In this document: in pieces, positions 11,908 through 23,399 of the stretch | How the letters are laid out: the number at the start of each line of letters is the position of its first letter | How positions within the stretch are numbered: position 1 is the stretch's first letter | Assembly: GCA_030762175.1 (NCBI GenBank) | Contig: CM060831.1 | Coordinates: 27,208,001-27,272,000 of the forward strand | DNA length: 64,000 nucleotides | Direction: 5' to 3' | DNA from: Metallyticus violacea | Taxonomy: Eukaryota > Arthropoda > Insecta > Mantodea > Metallyticidae | The notes under the pieces: model-generated | Seen by the model: only the letters and a program-made list of their open reading frames with translations | What the model was told of the DNA's origin: nothing | Databases searched by the model: none | Translations under genes and position numbers: made by a program

Positions 11908-14900
11908 TACCTAATGCCAATGTTAATTGCTGGCCATATTACATGGAGATCAGGGTGGCCAACATCATAACTGATTGAAATTATCAAATTATAGAGCATG
12001 ATGATTCTTCCATTAACTGTATACTGCTAACACCTTTTTCTATTTTATCCAACAGTTCCAACTTCTATTTAAGTATAAGAACATTTCAATTGCACTTCAC
12101 AGAGTCAATTGTGCAGTTAACAGGTTAATTCATTGTAGCTACTATCCACAGGTATAGCAATGTGCAACTATCATGTTATCACACTCACTGCTGTGAAGCT
12201 ATGATACATCTATATGCAATTGGAAGACAATGAAAATTTCACCAAAATTACAGCTTATCTAAAACTTTCCCTTTCTTTCTTTACTTATTAAAAAGTATCT
12301 TTGTCTTAATTTGTTTGGTTACAAGAGATTTTACTATGTATATAAATAACAAGAACCTCCAAAACTGTTAAAGGTCCTTCTCAATGAAAATAAATGTTAG
12401 ATAACTATTTAAATCATATTGATAATGGACCATGTAGACCATATTGATAATAGGCCAAACTTGAGCAACAATTTTTCATTCTTCAAGACTTCTAGATAAA
12501 AGTGTTTTTCACAGACCAGTAGATATTCTGAGGGCAGCATTCTCTTCATACTGAGCCTGCTCATGATTTTCATTGACAAATGTGTTACAGATATGACTGT
12601 AATATCTTCTAGAATGTTGAAGAAGAAAATTTTTGGTTTTCAGTTTTTAATTACTCTCAAGCATAAAATATGCATAATGGATTCTGGATTGACAACAGTA
12701 AATAAAAAATATACCACATTTTTATATAGATATATAAAGAGTGAAACTTAGTGTTTAATACTTACAAAATGTTGAATTATAAATGAATTAGGCACTACAA
12801 TTATACCTTAATAATATTTAGTATTTAGGGTAAAACACTAGATATTCTACCCCAAATTATATGCTTATAAATTAAACTAATTTAGACACTCTCAATATAC
12901 AACATAAAGAAAATAACATAATAAAGGCAATATGTTTTCTTCTGTATTGAAGATCTACATAACATATAAGCAAGTAAACTAGAAATGAAGGAAAGAAAAT
13001 AAATTTGCATATTAATAAAATAAACATTCCAAATATTGCATACAATTAAAGCAAACTGAAGGAGAATAAATAGCTGTGTTTCTGACCCTTGATCATGCAT
13101 TAGAGATTAACATAATTATTTCTTACTTTAGGGGGGGGGGGGGAAGATATAGAAGAAATTACAGTTTGAAAAAGGAATGAATGAGATTAACAAAAACAAG
13201 TACATCAAGACTGAAGGAAAAGCTGTAAATGTTTAATATCATTACAGGACTCAAGAGGACTCTACATATGCTGGGTATCACCTTGCCTATGAAGTCAAAA
13301 AACTCATGTATGCTTTCCAAAGGAGCTCTCTATTAAATAACAAACTTCTTTTAGTGATCTGTTAGCTGAAGAATCTCTCTTTCTGTGTGTAGCAATATGT
13401 GTATCTGTCAGTCTATCACTGTCTGTCTCTTGATAGTAGTATTTTCTGCTAGATGCTTATTCTTGTTGATTGATGTGGGCTGTTCATGTAGCCATTGTTA
13501 GTGAATGTGCATGTAGAGTACATGGTTGGTTGTCGGTGTAAATCCTCCCTTTTTTTTTTCTGTATGGCTTTGATGTAAAAATAATATTGTATTCTTGCAT
13601 TTAGATTTTTATATATTTTATTCACTTTGTTGTCTCAACTTAACAGTAACTTTTTAAACAAACTGTGAAAGAAAGGAAAGAACAATAAAGTGTATAATAG
13701 TTGCAAGCTCTAAATGACAAGAAAATAATATAAAATTAGGTAATGGGTGGATAAATGATTATCTTAATGACCACCAATATTGTTGACTAGTAATCTTGCA
13801 CTAGCATTAAAAAAAAGCAGTTGATGTAAATATATTGCTAGATATGAGTAACGAATCTACTACTTAAATAATTTCTATGCCTATATGGCATCTCTGATTC
13901 CAAGTGTTCAGTGATTCAAATATTTATTAAATTAGCATATATTGATACATCCTAGTAATGTTAATAAATACAGATTTTTTTTTTCAAAAGTGAACATTTT
14001 ATACTGATGAATGATCAACTATATTATAAGGAATGCATAATTTATTTGCTCATACTTAATTTGTCATGAAAACATGATATATTTTTAAATTCTAGTCATA
14101 ACATTTGTGTACATTATTATCCAATAAAAAGATTATAAATATAACTCAATTTTCTAAAAACTGTTTGTTTTTGCTTATAAACCAAATAAGTTTATAATGC
14201 TATATTTAGTCACAATTAGGCAATGTATTTTTCTCTCATATTAAAAGTTGGTTATTCAAGATGTTGCCTTAAATTGGTATGTATGTACTTTTTATTTGTG
14301 TCACCTAAAAGTTTAAATGTGATTTTAATATCTAATGGGAAATGATAGATTAAATCTTATTGTTGTTTAAATGAACTATTTAATAAATTATGTAATAATC
14401 TGTGCATAAAAATGAGCTTTTTTCCATTATAATTTTATTTTTAAGCCTTAGCACTGAAGTTATTAAATACATCTAGATGCATTTAGTTGCCTTACAAAAA
14501 TAAGGGCTATGAAGAATTAGAATTAGGCACATTATATGGGCATACAACAATATTTTATATATTGATATTTCTGTTTGCCGTATTTAATAATAAATATAAT
14601 TAGAACAGAACTGAATAAAAAGATAGTTCCACTTTCATTTAGCACACGACATATATAAAAAATGATAGAATAAATCGAGTATTTTTTGATTACAAATCTC
14701 TATAACACTTTTAGATATTGCACTAAACTCTATAGCACAAATTACTGTAAGTGATATAGATACATATAAAATTATTAAAACATCTAAAGCATTTATCACA
14801 TGGAAGATCTTTTCATGGAGAGACAAATATTTTGCTGGTGTTCTTATTTTTTCACATTCCCCCTCCCCGTTATTTTGAATCAAGGGTACTGTTTTTATAC

Positions 14901-16160
14901 TATTAACTGACAAACCTATTACTAATCTATAGAATTTTTTTATTTTGAATGCAGGTTGTATATGATAAAGTGTCAGTCAATATATTTTGGAACTGGAATG
15001 TTATTTTATAAGAATGTTTTTATTTTCTGAGCAGGCCAATGTTAGAATTTTGCTTAGGTCAGGTTTGTTCATAGTTGGTCTTATCTGCTGAAAGTAATAG
15101 TAATAAAGATTGTGATTATCTTTTCCAAAAAATAAACTTCATTTTTTTTATCATAAGAACTTAGACATGCATTATGGTGAGACATGAAAACATTTATCAC
15201 CATAATGTAAAATATAATAAAATAGCATGTTATTATGAACCAAAAGTATAGACATTATTAAAAAAGTAAATAAAAATTTGATTATAATTTCTATTGATAA
15301 ATGAACACTATAAATGCCAATTTCAAAAGTCTTCTTTATTTTCAGTGTTATAGCATTTACAGACTGATTTATTAATGGATGAACTTAAGATGGATGTAAC
15401 AGATGTTGAATTTGAGTAGCTCTAACACAGATGTAACATTTTAAATGTTTTATATTTTTAAAATTTCTGAGCATTACAGGTTTATCATCTGCTTCTCTTT
15501 TACAAGAACAAGAATTGTTATTTAGTTTTTAGGTGATTAAATTTAAGGATATCTTCAATTATATGTAATAGATTAACCTATTATTTTTGTACAAATTGAG
15601 TACCTACAGTATAATCTGTACAATACTATATGTTTCTTGATTCTTGATTCTTTCTTTCCTAGAGCTTCAAATTGAAAATTTTCACCAAATACAAAATATT
15701 ATTCTACCCAATGATTTTCCATTCTTTGTTTACTGTTCCAATGAATAGTTTTCTGTCTGTAACTAGAGTTTCTAACTACTCTCTCAATGAATTTCTCAAG
15801 TGCATTCAATATAACTTAAGTGAAAAGAGCCTTACATTTGAACCTTCATCTTATCTCAATTTTCAGACAAATTGTGTAACTTTTTCAACAAATATTGTCT
15901 TTGGTAAAAATTGGACACCTCATTTTGTTTTTGATAAAAATTATACATCTAATTTGGTCTTTAGATTATTTTTCTTTCTTGGTATCTGTTGAAAGGTTAA
16001 ACACTTCACTGTTACTAACAAATTTAATATAGTTGAGTTCTATTCTTTACACACATCTCCATTGCCTCTGAACTTCAACAGCATTCTCGGTTTTCCAATA
16101 CCGCTTCAAAATTTCTTTCCACTGTTCAAACAATAATCTTGACTCCATTTTTATGTAGCA
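11908..16160. other. no recognisable gene; G12 homopolymer at 13131-13142
   Basis: About 4.2 kb of AT-rich sequence without a supported feature. A pure run of 12 G at 13131-13142 stands out against the AT background. Confidence 0.5.
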
Positions 16161-16164
16161 ATGC

Positions 16165-16350
16165 TAACATAACATGATGTGAATCACATCTGTTTACAGA
16201 ACATCATACAATAATCTTGGCTTCATTTGTTCATTGTTGTTTTACGATAGTCTTGGCTTTATTTGTTTATTGTTGATTTACCTGTCATGAAACAATGCTA
16301 TCATAATGTATGTGAGTCACATCTGTTTACAGAACATCATACTACTCATT
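16165..16350 (+). repeat. imperfect tandem duplication
   Basis: CACATCTGTTTACAGAACAT with flanks occurs at about 16185 and 16318. CTTGGCTT(C/T)ATTTGTT also recurs (16217, 16253). Period near 133 bp. Confidence 0.6.
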
Positions 16351-16394
16351 GTTATTGTTTTTCGGTCCAACTTTGAAATATATTAAATAGGTAT

Positions 16395-16445
16395 TACTGT
16401 GAAAGTGTGTATACATTTTTTTGGCACCCTTGGCATAAAGTAGCT
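16395..16445 (-). mobile_element. terminal sequence of a DNA transposon (relic)
   Basis: GTGTGTATACATTTTTTTGGC followed by ACCC is nearly the reverse complement of the GGGTGCCAAAAATGTATACA end seen at 63531-63552, next to transposase coding. Probably a solo end or MITE relic of that family. Confidence 0.5.
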
Positions 16446-16559
16446 TTAAGATTACTATAATTGCATATGCAAAAATCAGTCCCATATCCACATTCCTCTA
16501 TGTAGCTAAGGCTAAACCCATTATTTATCCCTCCCAAGTACTGGGTTTATTTTTCTGAC

Positions 16560-17725
16560 ATTAGAAACAAGAGAAACCGATATTAGTATACAATATAATA
16601 TTTATTTAACAAATCCTTATACAGTTTTTAAATTAATCTCATTTCAGTCACATTTGTTTTTAAACAACTTTATATACCATTTTACATTTATTTTGAGTAC
16701 TATTAAATATTACATTATCATACAATATAAACACAATATTTTAAATCTCAATGCTTCAATCCAAAATTTTCCCATTTGTTTAGCTCAACTCCTTAATTCA
16801 TCAGCAGCTACCTACTGGAATATCCAGTGGACCAGGCTCCAATCCAGCCAAAAACACATTACTATAAGCGTTTGATACATGAACCATAATTAACCCTTTA
16901 ACTACAATTTCTACTAATAATTTTCTTATTTCAAAAATGCCTAATTACCCCCAAAAACAAACATACAAAATATCAAAAAAATTTACCCTACCAAACTAAT
17001 ATTAACCAAAATACTTAAAGCCTTTTATAATACTTCAACTAATCAATCAATTCACAAATCACTGCACTATGTTGCTTGAATTCCCATAGACCCCCAATAG
17101 TTTCTAACGTAATACTTATCTAACTGTTGGGCCTTATTTTCCCTTTAAGTCTACTATCTAATAATCTTTCTTACTTTCATCATTATCTTGCATACTAATT
17201 TTCTAGAACCCCTTAGCTCTGATTTTATTTAAGTATTTTCATATTTCTTTTATATTCTTTCTTGATTTTAGGTTCATCGTTTTTTCTCCCTAATTTCTCT
17301 TGGCAAATTAGACCACTTCTTCACTTCTAATTTCTTTCTAAACACTTTGAATTCTTCACATTTTAATAAATATATGCCAATGTTTTTATCCTTTTGGTTA
17401 CAAAGTGGAAATCTTTCTAAATCCTCCTAACTCTTAACCCTTTCAATTTATAACCACCATTCTAGCTCAAGCAAAACCTTCTCTTGCTGGTTTGTCACAA
17501 TGTTCAACTAAATCTTCTCTACTCCACACTGATTTAAAATCTCTGTACATACCCAATGAAGTTTTGGAATTAAAACTGGAAAATATATTTTACCTTTCAA
17601 TATCTTCAATTCTTGATCTGTTTCTTTCAGAAACCACTTTTTAATGGTTCTGTAGCTCTCCAAATTTCACCAAAATTTCCTCAATCCTATTGAACCAAGT
17701 TTCTCCTTATCACCCTTTCTGGCTG
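16560..17725 (-). mobile_element. LINE B, C-terminal part of ORF2 and 3' end
   Basis: Reverse-strand frames give PLCNQKDKNIG followed by LLKCEEFKVFRKKL at about 17415-17320, a C-terminal Cys-rich domain like that of many non-LTR retrotransposons. The block at 16810-16840 (ACTGGAATATCCAGTGG) recurs at about 46590 and 57990, suggesting a family 3' end. It is probably the continuation of the LINE at 19348-22260, separated from it by PLE-2 and hairpin insertions. Confidence 0.55.
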
Positions 17726-17729
17726 ATTT

Positions 17730-18800
17730 ATATAAGGGTTGTTTAGAAATGCACATGACCAAATCATTCCCAGACATTTTTAAAGTCTGGCACAGATACA
17801 TGGATGACATTCTTGAAGTGATTAATAAACACTTGAATGATGCTTTGAAACATTGCTAAACGTACCAGATAGGGAAATTAAATTCACATCTGAAACAGAA
17901 CAAGACAACATGATTCCTTTCCTTGACTTAAAGATTATAAGAACTGGCAATAATTTGAAATTTGGAATATACAGAAAGGATATGCAGACTTAATTACATA
18001 AAGGCAAGTAGCTTCAATCCCACAGTACATAAACATGCAGTTCTCAACAGCTTAGCATATAAACTTGCTAACTAAGCTTGAATACAGCAAAGAGTACTCT
18101 CACATCATACAATCTGCAAAAGCCAATTGGGTATGAGCAAGAAATTGTAGACAAGAAAATCAAGAAATTCAAACAAGAGAAGAGTTTAAAACAGTTTACA
18201 ATATTGACAGCAAGTAAAGAAACCACCATTCACAAGATATTTACCTAGCTTCCTTGGTCTGCCAAAAAATTCTCATAGTGTTTGGCATTACTTTGTCCCT
18301 AGTGAGCAAATTTGGCCTAAATAATCTGCTCAACTCTGGTGATAATGATAGAATACCTGATGAGAAAAAGCCAGGAATCTATAAAATCAACTGCTTGGAA
18401 TGCAACAAAGTATATATTGGCAAAACAAAAAGAAACATTGGAATTAGGCTAAAGGAACCTGGAGAAACATTAGTACAATCAGGTAGATAAATCAGTGATT
18501 GCATATCACTTTTAGAAAGATAAACATGATATAGAAATCAAAGTCAAATTATTGAAATTCACAGATTGATATTTGGAGCTGGGAATATTGGAAAAAAACA
18601 TGATGATAAGGTTATGAACTTTGAGACCCCAACGAAGACAAATTAATCCAAAAGTTCATGAAATGTCCACCAGAGCTACACCAAGTCCATCCATCAATGA
18701 ATCTGGCAATCAACTCACAGATGATGATTAAGGCAAAAGCCTGTAAAATATGTTTTGTATAATTCAATGGTAAGTGGAGCATATGAGCATTAAATCAACT
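17730..18800 (+). mobile_element. Penelope-like element 2 (PLE-2): RT C-terminal half plus GIY-YIG
   Basis: Frames on the + strand give FKVWHRYMDDILEV (RT motif C, YMDD), then EIKFTSETEQDNMIPFLDL and LKFGIYRKDM, all standard PLE RT landmarks. Next comes KKPGIYKINCLECNKVYIGK and TKRNIGIRLKE of the GIY-YIG endonuclease (18361-18480). At least three frameshifts or stops. The 3' end (18712-18760) has a degraded hammerhead-like sequence, and the terminal tail resembles the hairpin arms. 5' truncated. Confidence 0.85.
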
Positions 18801-18824
18801 CACCAGCTAATTAAGAATATATTA

Positions 18825-18966
18825 TCCTAAACTTAGGTATTCATTTTTTATACTAAACTCCATTTACTTACATAAAATAATAGTTTAGTGTAAAAAATGA
18901 ATACCCAAGTTTAGGATATATTACCACTCCATTGTCAACAGCTTTGTAAGTACAATATTTATGTAC
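18825..18966 (+). mobile_element. short hairpin element, probably PLE-related
   Basis: Inverted arms of about 40 bp (18825-18878 with 18880-18922; TCCTAAACTTAGGTATTC against its complement) around a short centre containing TTACTTACATAAAA. Direct repeat AAGAATATATTA at 18813-18824 and 18967-18978 may be the TSD. The sequence just right of it (CTTCACTGTATTAGCTCCAA) resembles the tails of other hairpin elements, so the right boundary is uncertain. Related sequence at 56836-56900. Confidence 0.6.
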
Positions 18967-18978
18967 AAGAATATATTA

Positions 18979-19063
18979 GTTGCTTCACTGTATTAGCTCC
19001 AATACAAAATTAGTTTTAAATTTTTTACGTCTTATCTTTTCTTAACTTGCTTCCCTTCTTAAA
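18979..19063 (-). mobile_element. LINE B, short RT segment between two insertions
   Basis: Continues the LINE frame (IFKKGSKLRKD) directly beyond the hairpin element's TSD. Bounded on the left by the 18825-18978 hairpin insertion. Confidence 0.6.
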
Positions 19064-19135
19064 TATCATAATTTTTATAACAAATTATTATTGAGGAAAT
19101 CACTCAAATTTCACTAATTTAGTTCCACTTACTTG

Positions 19136-19172
19136 GATATGTTCAAAGGCAGTTGCCTTCATCATCAGCATG
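19136..19172 (-). ncRNA. hammerhead-like motif, reverse arm
   Basis: Reverse-strand CTGATGA, stem II AAGGC/GCCTT, then GAA with one A missing from the GAAA box, which should impair it. Confidence 0.55.
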
Positions 19173-19194
19173 ATCCCAGAAGCGGACATTGGGA

Positions 19195-19236
19195 TCATGC
19201 TGATGATGAAGGCAACTGCCTTTGAAACATATCCAA
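19195..19236 (+). ncRNA. hammerhead-like motif, forward arm
   Basis: CTGATGA at 19200-19206, extra T, stem II GAAGGC/GCCTTT (19208-19213 with 19218-19223), GAAA 19224-19227, then CATATC. Stem III is weakened by a G-to-A change (AT instead of GT before the cleavage C). Confidence 0.6.
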
Positions 19237-19347
19237 GTAAGTGGAAGTAAATTAGTGAAATTTGAGTGATTTCATCAATAATAATTTGTTATATTATACT
19301 ATATTTCACTGTGAAAATTCCCTGTTCAAAACTATCATAATTTTTAT

Positions 19348-22260
19348 TTACTTATATTAATTCTTACACTGCATTTCCTATAAAATGTATCTAGTGCTTC
19401 AATTACTATTGATTATTAATTCCATATTGGTTATTGCCCCTGCTACAAGATCATCTGCAAATAACAAACCACATATTTTTTTGTTGTTAATTATTGGAAC
19501 ATTACTTACTAACCTTATTAATTGCCTTTAAAATATCATCAATGAACAAATTAAATAGTATCAGACTTAACTTATAGCCTTGCCTTAGACCTTAATTATC
19601 TTGAATAGTTTTAGTCACTTTGTTATTTGAAATCTTTATACAGAAACCATTATCAGTATATTCTTCTACTGCAATATTCTTATAAACTGCTACTTATTCC
19701 CTACGTACTCAATTTGATTCAAAGTGCTTCCCAATTGCATAAAATTCACAAACAACATATATAACCTCCCTCTTAAATATTATCTACTGATCTTTTATTT
19801 TTCCTTAACATGCTTGACATTCTGATAACTTGCTCTCTTCTTCTCTCAGCTTTGCAATCTTTCAGCCAAGACCCAGACTCAAACATATATTTTATCTAGT
19901 ACTAACAGCAATCTAATATCCTATCATTTGCTAAATTGTTCAAATCCCCCTTGTTTTTAAATATTAGAACAATTATTGCAGTTCTCCAACTGTTTGGAAC
20001 GTTATCTCATTCAAATATAGAATTTAAAATCCTAGCTAATAACTATTTTTGTTTAAACCCCACACCTTCCAAAATTATCCAGGTATTCCATCCGTGCCAC
20101 TTGCTTTATTTCTTTTTAATTTTCTAATTTGCTCTCACACTTCACTTATTATTATCAAGCTATTTAAATGCTAAATATAATGTGAATTCTCCAGTCGCCA
20201 TACATTTTGATCAATCAAGTGATCTACTCCTAAGATATTTCTAAAACCAATCTTCTGCTCTACATTTTCTTTTTTAAAGACCATATTTGTACTATCATTT
20301 GCTCTTGCTGCCCCATGTATTTTAGGAATCATGCTTTCTTTTTATTTTTATAAGGCATTTATAACCCTATTTTTCGATCAAAAATTCTTTCTTTCCTGCT
20401 GTTCCTCAGTTCCCTTAAATCTCTTCTATTTGCATTCCTGCACTCTTCATCATACCATCCCTCTTTCATATTAACTGAATATTCTTTCACCCTGATTTTT
20501 ACTCTTGCCATCTTCACCATTTCCTCTAGCCTTAAAATGGCTTTCTCACTTCTATTTTCTTTTAAAAGTTCCTCTATACCTATTTTCCTCAACCTTTCTA
20601 TCTGTAACCCTAGCCTTTTAAGATATATTTCAATTGCATCATCCTCCGTTGATATTTTTTAATATTTACTCCTCCCTGGTCCAGAACTTTTATCTCTCTT
20701 CCCCATGCATTGTTTAGCCCTTATTAGGAAATGACTACTTAAACACACTATATAAACACTTGAAAATCGATCAGATACATATCTAGCTCTATTGTATATA
20801 GTATATAATTTAAGAAACTCAGACCATTCTTATTTTCAAACTAAGCTCTCCTATGTCACCTTTCCCTTTTACACCATTGCACATCAGCAAATTCAACTCC
20901 TCACAAAATACTATCATCCTTATACCGACCTTATTACATATTTTATCCTTACTGGTTTTTCTTTTCATATTCTATACTTCCCTCATATCTCCCCTTTAAG
21001 ATCCATTATTTTAATTTGGCTTTCCCCTAATCTTGCATTAAAATCTTCTACTATAATAAACCCCTAATACATATATGCCTATTATATAATTTGTCAGTAT
21101 CTTGCCTTAATTTCTTAAATAAATTTGGATCATAAAATCCTGATGACATTGGTGGGTTATATACTACTGCAAAACACACCCTTTCACTTTCTTATACCTT
21201 TTCTAACAAACAAATCTATTCTACATGATTTATGCCCTTTATCTTTCCTTTTTTACCACTTTTCCCCAAAAATTCAAATTCACTCAAATCAATTGCCAAC
21301 CAAGTTTGAACCATATCTGCTGCATTTGCTAATTGCAAAATTTGCATAATTTGCTCACTCTTCAATTTTTCAAGCAACCTTTCTATATTCCAAAATATAA
21401 TCCTCAAGCCTTTCCCTAAACTGATCCCTTTCTATCTACCCTAAACTGCTCCAATTTGGCCCTGGGCTTCATCATTGTCAGCAACTAATCTCTCTCCCAC
21501 TATGTTCCTCCAGGTGATGATATGACACTGACCTTTCATTCCTCCATACATCAATTCCTGCAGCTGCTCCCAAGACCATTCTGTGTTCATCTTCAGTCAG
21601 TTGTTTATCTAGCAAGATCTGCTTGGTTGGTGACATATATCTTAACACCAACTCTCCTCCTCTCTTCTACTCCATCTCCTTTCATGCTGCCTGCCCTTGG
21701 GATTGCTCTTCTTTCTTTATTTTCTGATGATGTACTGTTCTCTATTCCCCTTTCATCATACATTCCATATTTAGCTGACGAATATCCTATTTCCTATCAT
21801 TTATCCACAAATCTAAACCTCGAACAAAAACTTTTTCTCCTGTGGATCTTGCTTTCTTCATCTTTCATAGTAACAACTTCTTATTCTTTCTTCCAGTAAT
21901 CTTGTTCAACAAATAATTTTGTCCCTTTTAACTTTTTTATTTTTAATAGAATTAAAAGAATCATTACCATATATACAAACTATAGAGACCAAAACAGATA
22001 AACCTGAATCCATTTTATTTTCATTGTAGCAAGTTTAATTATTACTGGTCTTGGTTAAGAGCCTTTTCTACCAACACTAAAAACATCAATTATTTCCCAT
22101 CCTCCCAGTTGCAAACCCATCTTTTCTTGAAAAAAAAACTCTTCAATTTGCTCCCATGTTTATTTCCCTTTCTTGTCAACTTCAAATATTAACACATTCC
22201 TCTTCATTCCCTTTTCTTCAACTCTTTTCAAATATTTCATTTCATTTATTTCAGCTTAAT
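19348..22260 (-). mobile_element. LINE B: ORF1-like segment, endonuclease start, linker and RT, degraded
   Basis: Reading the reverse strand from high to low coordinate: an ORF1-like segment (RNVLIFEVDKKGK, LGGWEIIDVFSVGRKGS, PRPVIIKL; about 22215-22010); an apurinic-type endonuclease start MRIIFWNIERLL with DMVQTWL (21407-21300); a post-endonuclease linker WYDEECRNANRRDLRELR (about 20460-20390); and the RT core GLRQGYKLSLILFNLFIDDI followed by an ADDLV-like block (about 19600-19450). The reading frame then meets the hairpin insertion at 19079-19332 and continues at 19063 (IFKKGSKLRK). Many stops; an old copy. Family is not assigned beyond non-LTR retrotransposon. Confidence 0.75.
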
Positions 22261-22475
22261 ATTGCATTGCACACAATTAAGCCATGTCAATGTATAAAAT
22301 AACAAAATTTATAATATAAATGACAACTTATAAACTACCTAATTTCCCCACACATATACACATACATTAAGCAGTAATATAATACATAAAATGTGTAACA
22401 TAATGTTTAATTATAATTTACATATTCTTCAATATCATAGTAAACCTTATCTATAAGGAAATAAAACAGGCGTTT
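22243..22475 (-). repeat. dispersed repeat C, copy 1
   Basis: Shares TTTCATTTATTTCAGC and, further on, CATACATTA, GTAATATAATACATAAA, TTATAATTTACATA, CTTCAATATCATAGT and GCGTTTCTTGAA in the same order with 32018-32277. Adjacent to the LINE B ORF1 segment, so it may be LINE 5' leader or a non-autonomous derivative. Confidence 0.7.
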
Positions 22476-22733
22476 CTTGAATACGACTCTCTCCCATTGC
22501 ATTCCACCTATTTATCTGCTCATGTGATCTTTGATCATCCAACAAAATAAATCTGGATCTATTTAAAAGACCAATTCTGGTCCAATACACTTGCAGCTGG
22601 ATCTCCATCTTTATTTCTACATGAGCGCATACACAATACATGTATCCCCAACCACCTCTCATTAGCAATCCTCTCTTAGATTTTGTAAGTATGATCTTCA
22701 TTGTCTGGATTTGAATAAATATCTGGATAACAT

Positions 22734-22980
22734 TTAAAAAAGTTGAGTCAAAATTGTACATATACATCACTAAGATTTAAATAAAAAGGAAAACTAGTTT
22801 CTGGAGCCATCGCTCCCATCGTCAGTTCCTGGTGGACTTTGGTGATGGGAGTGATGGCTCCAGAAACTGGTCTTCCTTTTTATTAAAATCTTAGTGATGT
22901 ATATGTTACAATTTTGACTCAACTTTTTTAAATGTTAATATTTGACATCACTGTTACAAAAGTTCACTATATTTTATTTA
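22734..22980 (+). mobile_element. PLE-derived hairpin element with 13-bp TSD
   Basis: Perfect TSD ATCTGGATAACAT at 22721-22733 and 22981-22993. Arms of about 95 bp (left to about 22825, right from about 22841 to 22932) pair with few mismatches, for example GTTGAGTCAAAATTGTACAT against its complement. The tail to 22980 contains ACAAAAGTTCACTAT, a variant of the TTTCACTG tail. The centre carries hammerhead-like cores on both strands. Confidence 0.85.
22793..22827 (-). ncRNA. hammerhead-like motif, reverse arm, intact core
   Basis: Reverse strand: CTGACGA (complement of 22819-22825, fits CUGANGA), stem II GGAGC/GCTCC around GATG, GAAA (complement of 22798-22801), short stem III C-TA-G and a GTT triplet. 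The matching + arm (22841-22870) has three core changes. Confidence 0.6.
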
Positions 22981-23399
22981 ATCTGGATAACATACTTAAA
23001 ATGGCTGTGTTTGACTTCATATTCCTGAATTTAACTACATAAAGAAGTGGCCCAGTATAGAGTAATATGTCATTTTTCAGTCCGAAATGCTTAGAAAACA
23101 ATCAACTCACTGTGCAAATACCTGAATTTTATCACCATTTAGCACTTGATAATAATTATACTTTAGATGAAAATTGCTTCATTTACTGGTGTATATGAGG
23201 ACTGTTCCATAAACTATGGCTACAGGATATTACAACATTTAGTATATTTATTTGAAAGTCAACTTATAAATTTATGCATACTACCACTGAAGAGGTTGAA
23301 ATTATGGGGACAAGGCCAAGAAGGAATAAAAAGCAACAAGTAAAAGTGTTTTGTTTAATAGGGGAATACATATAACCCACAAAGTAAGTAAGAGGAAGT

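Larger units (their letters stand above)
19079..19332 (+). mobile_element. PLE-derived hairpin element with 15-bp TSD, inserted in a LINE
   Basis: Perfect 15-bp TSD TATCATAATTTTTAT at 19064-19078 and 19333-19347. Arms 19079-19178 and 19191-19290 are near-perfect inverted copies. Each matches the 3' end of PLE-3 (33620-33720: AAACATGTCCAAGTAAGTGG, then TAGTGAAATTTGAGTGA). An unpaired 42-nt tail (19291-19332) contains TTTCACTGTG and ends TTCAAAAC. Both arms carry hammerhead-like cores. Removing the element and one TSD leaves the LINE reading frame continuous (KTKIM|IFKKG region). Confidence 0.9.

Noticed and set aside
15672..15992. 106-codon + strand open frame
   Set aside because: AT-rich chance frame, low-complexity Phe/Asn/Ser composition, no splice or promoter context and no recognised domain.
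18712..18760. Hammerhead-like sequence at the PLE-2 3' end
   Set aside because: Core reads CAGATGA and the GAAA box is GTAAAA; too degraded to list as a motif, though its position fits.
21522..21899. 125-codon + strand open frame
   Set aside because: Shadow of the reverse-strand LINE region between the ORF1-like segment and the endonuclease start; no conserved + strand motif.
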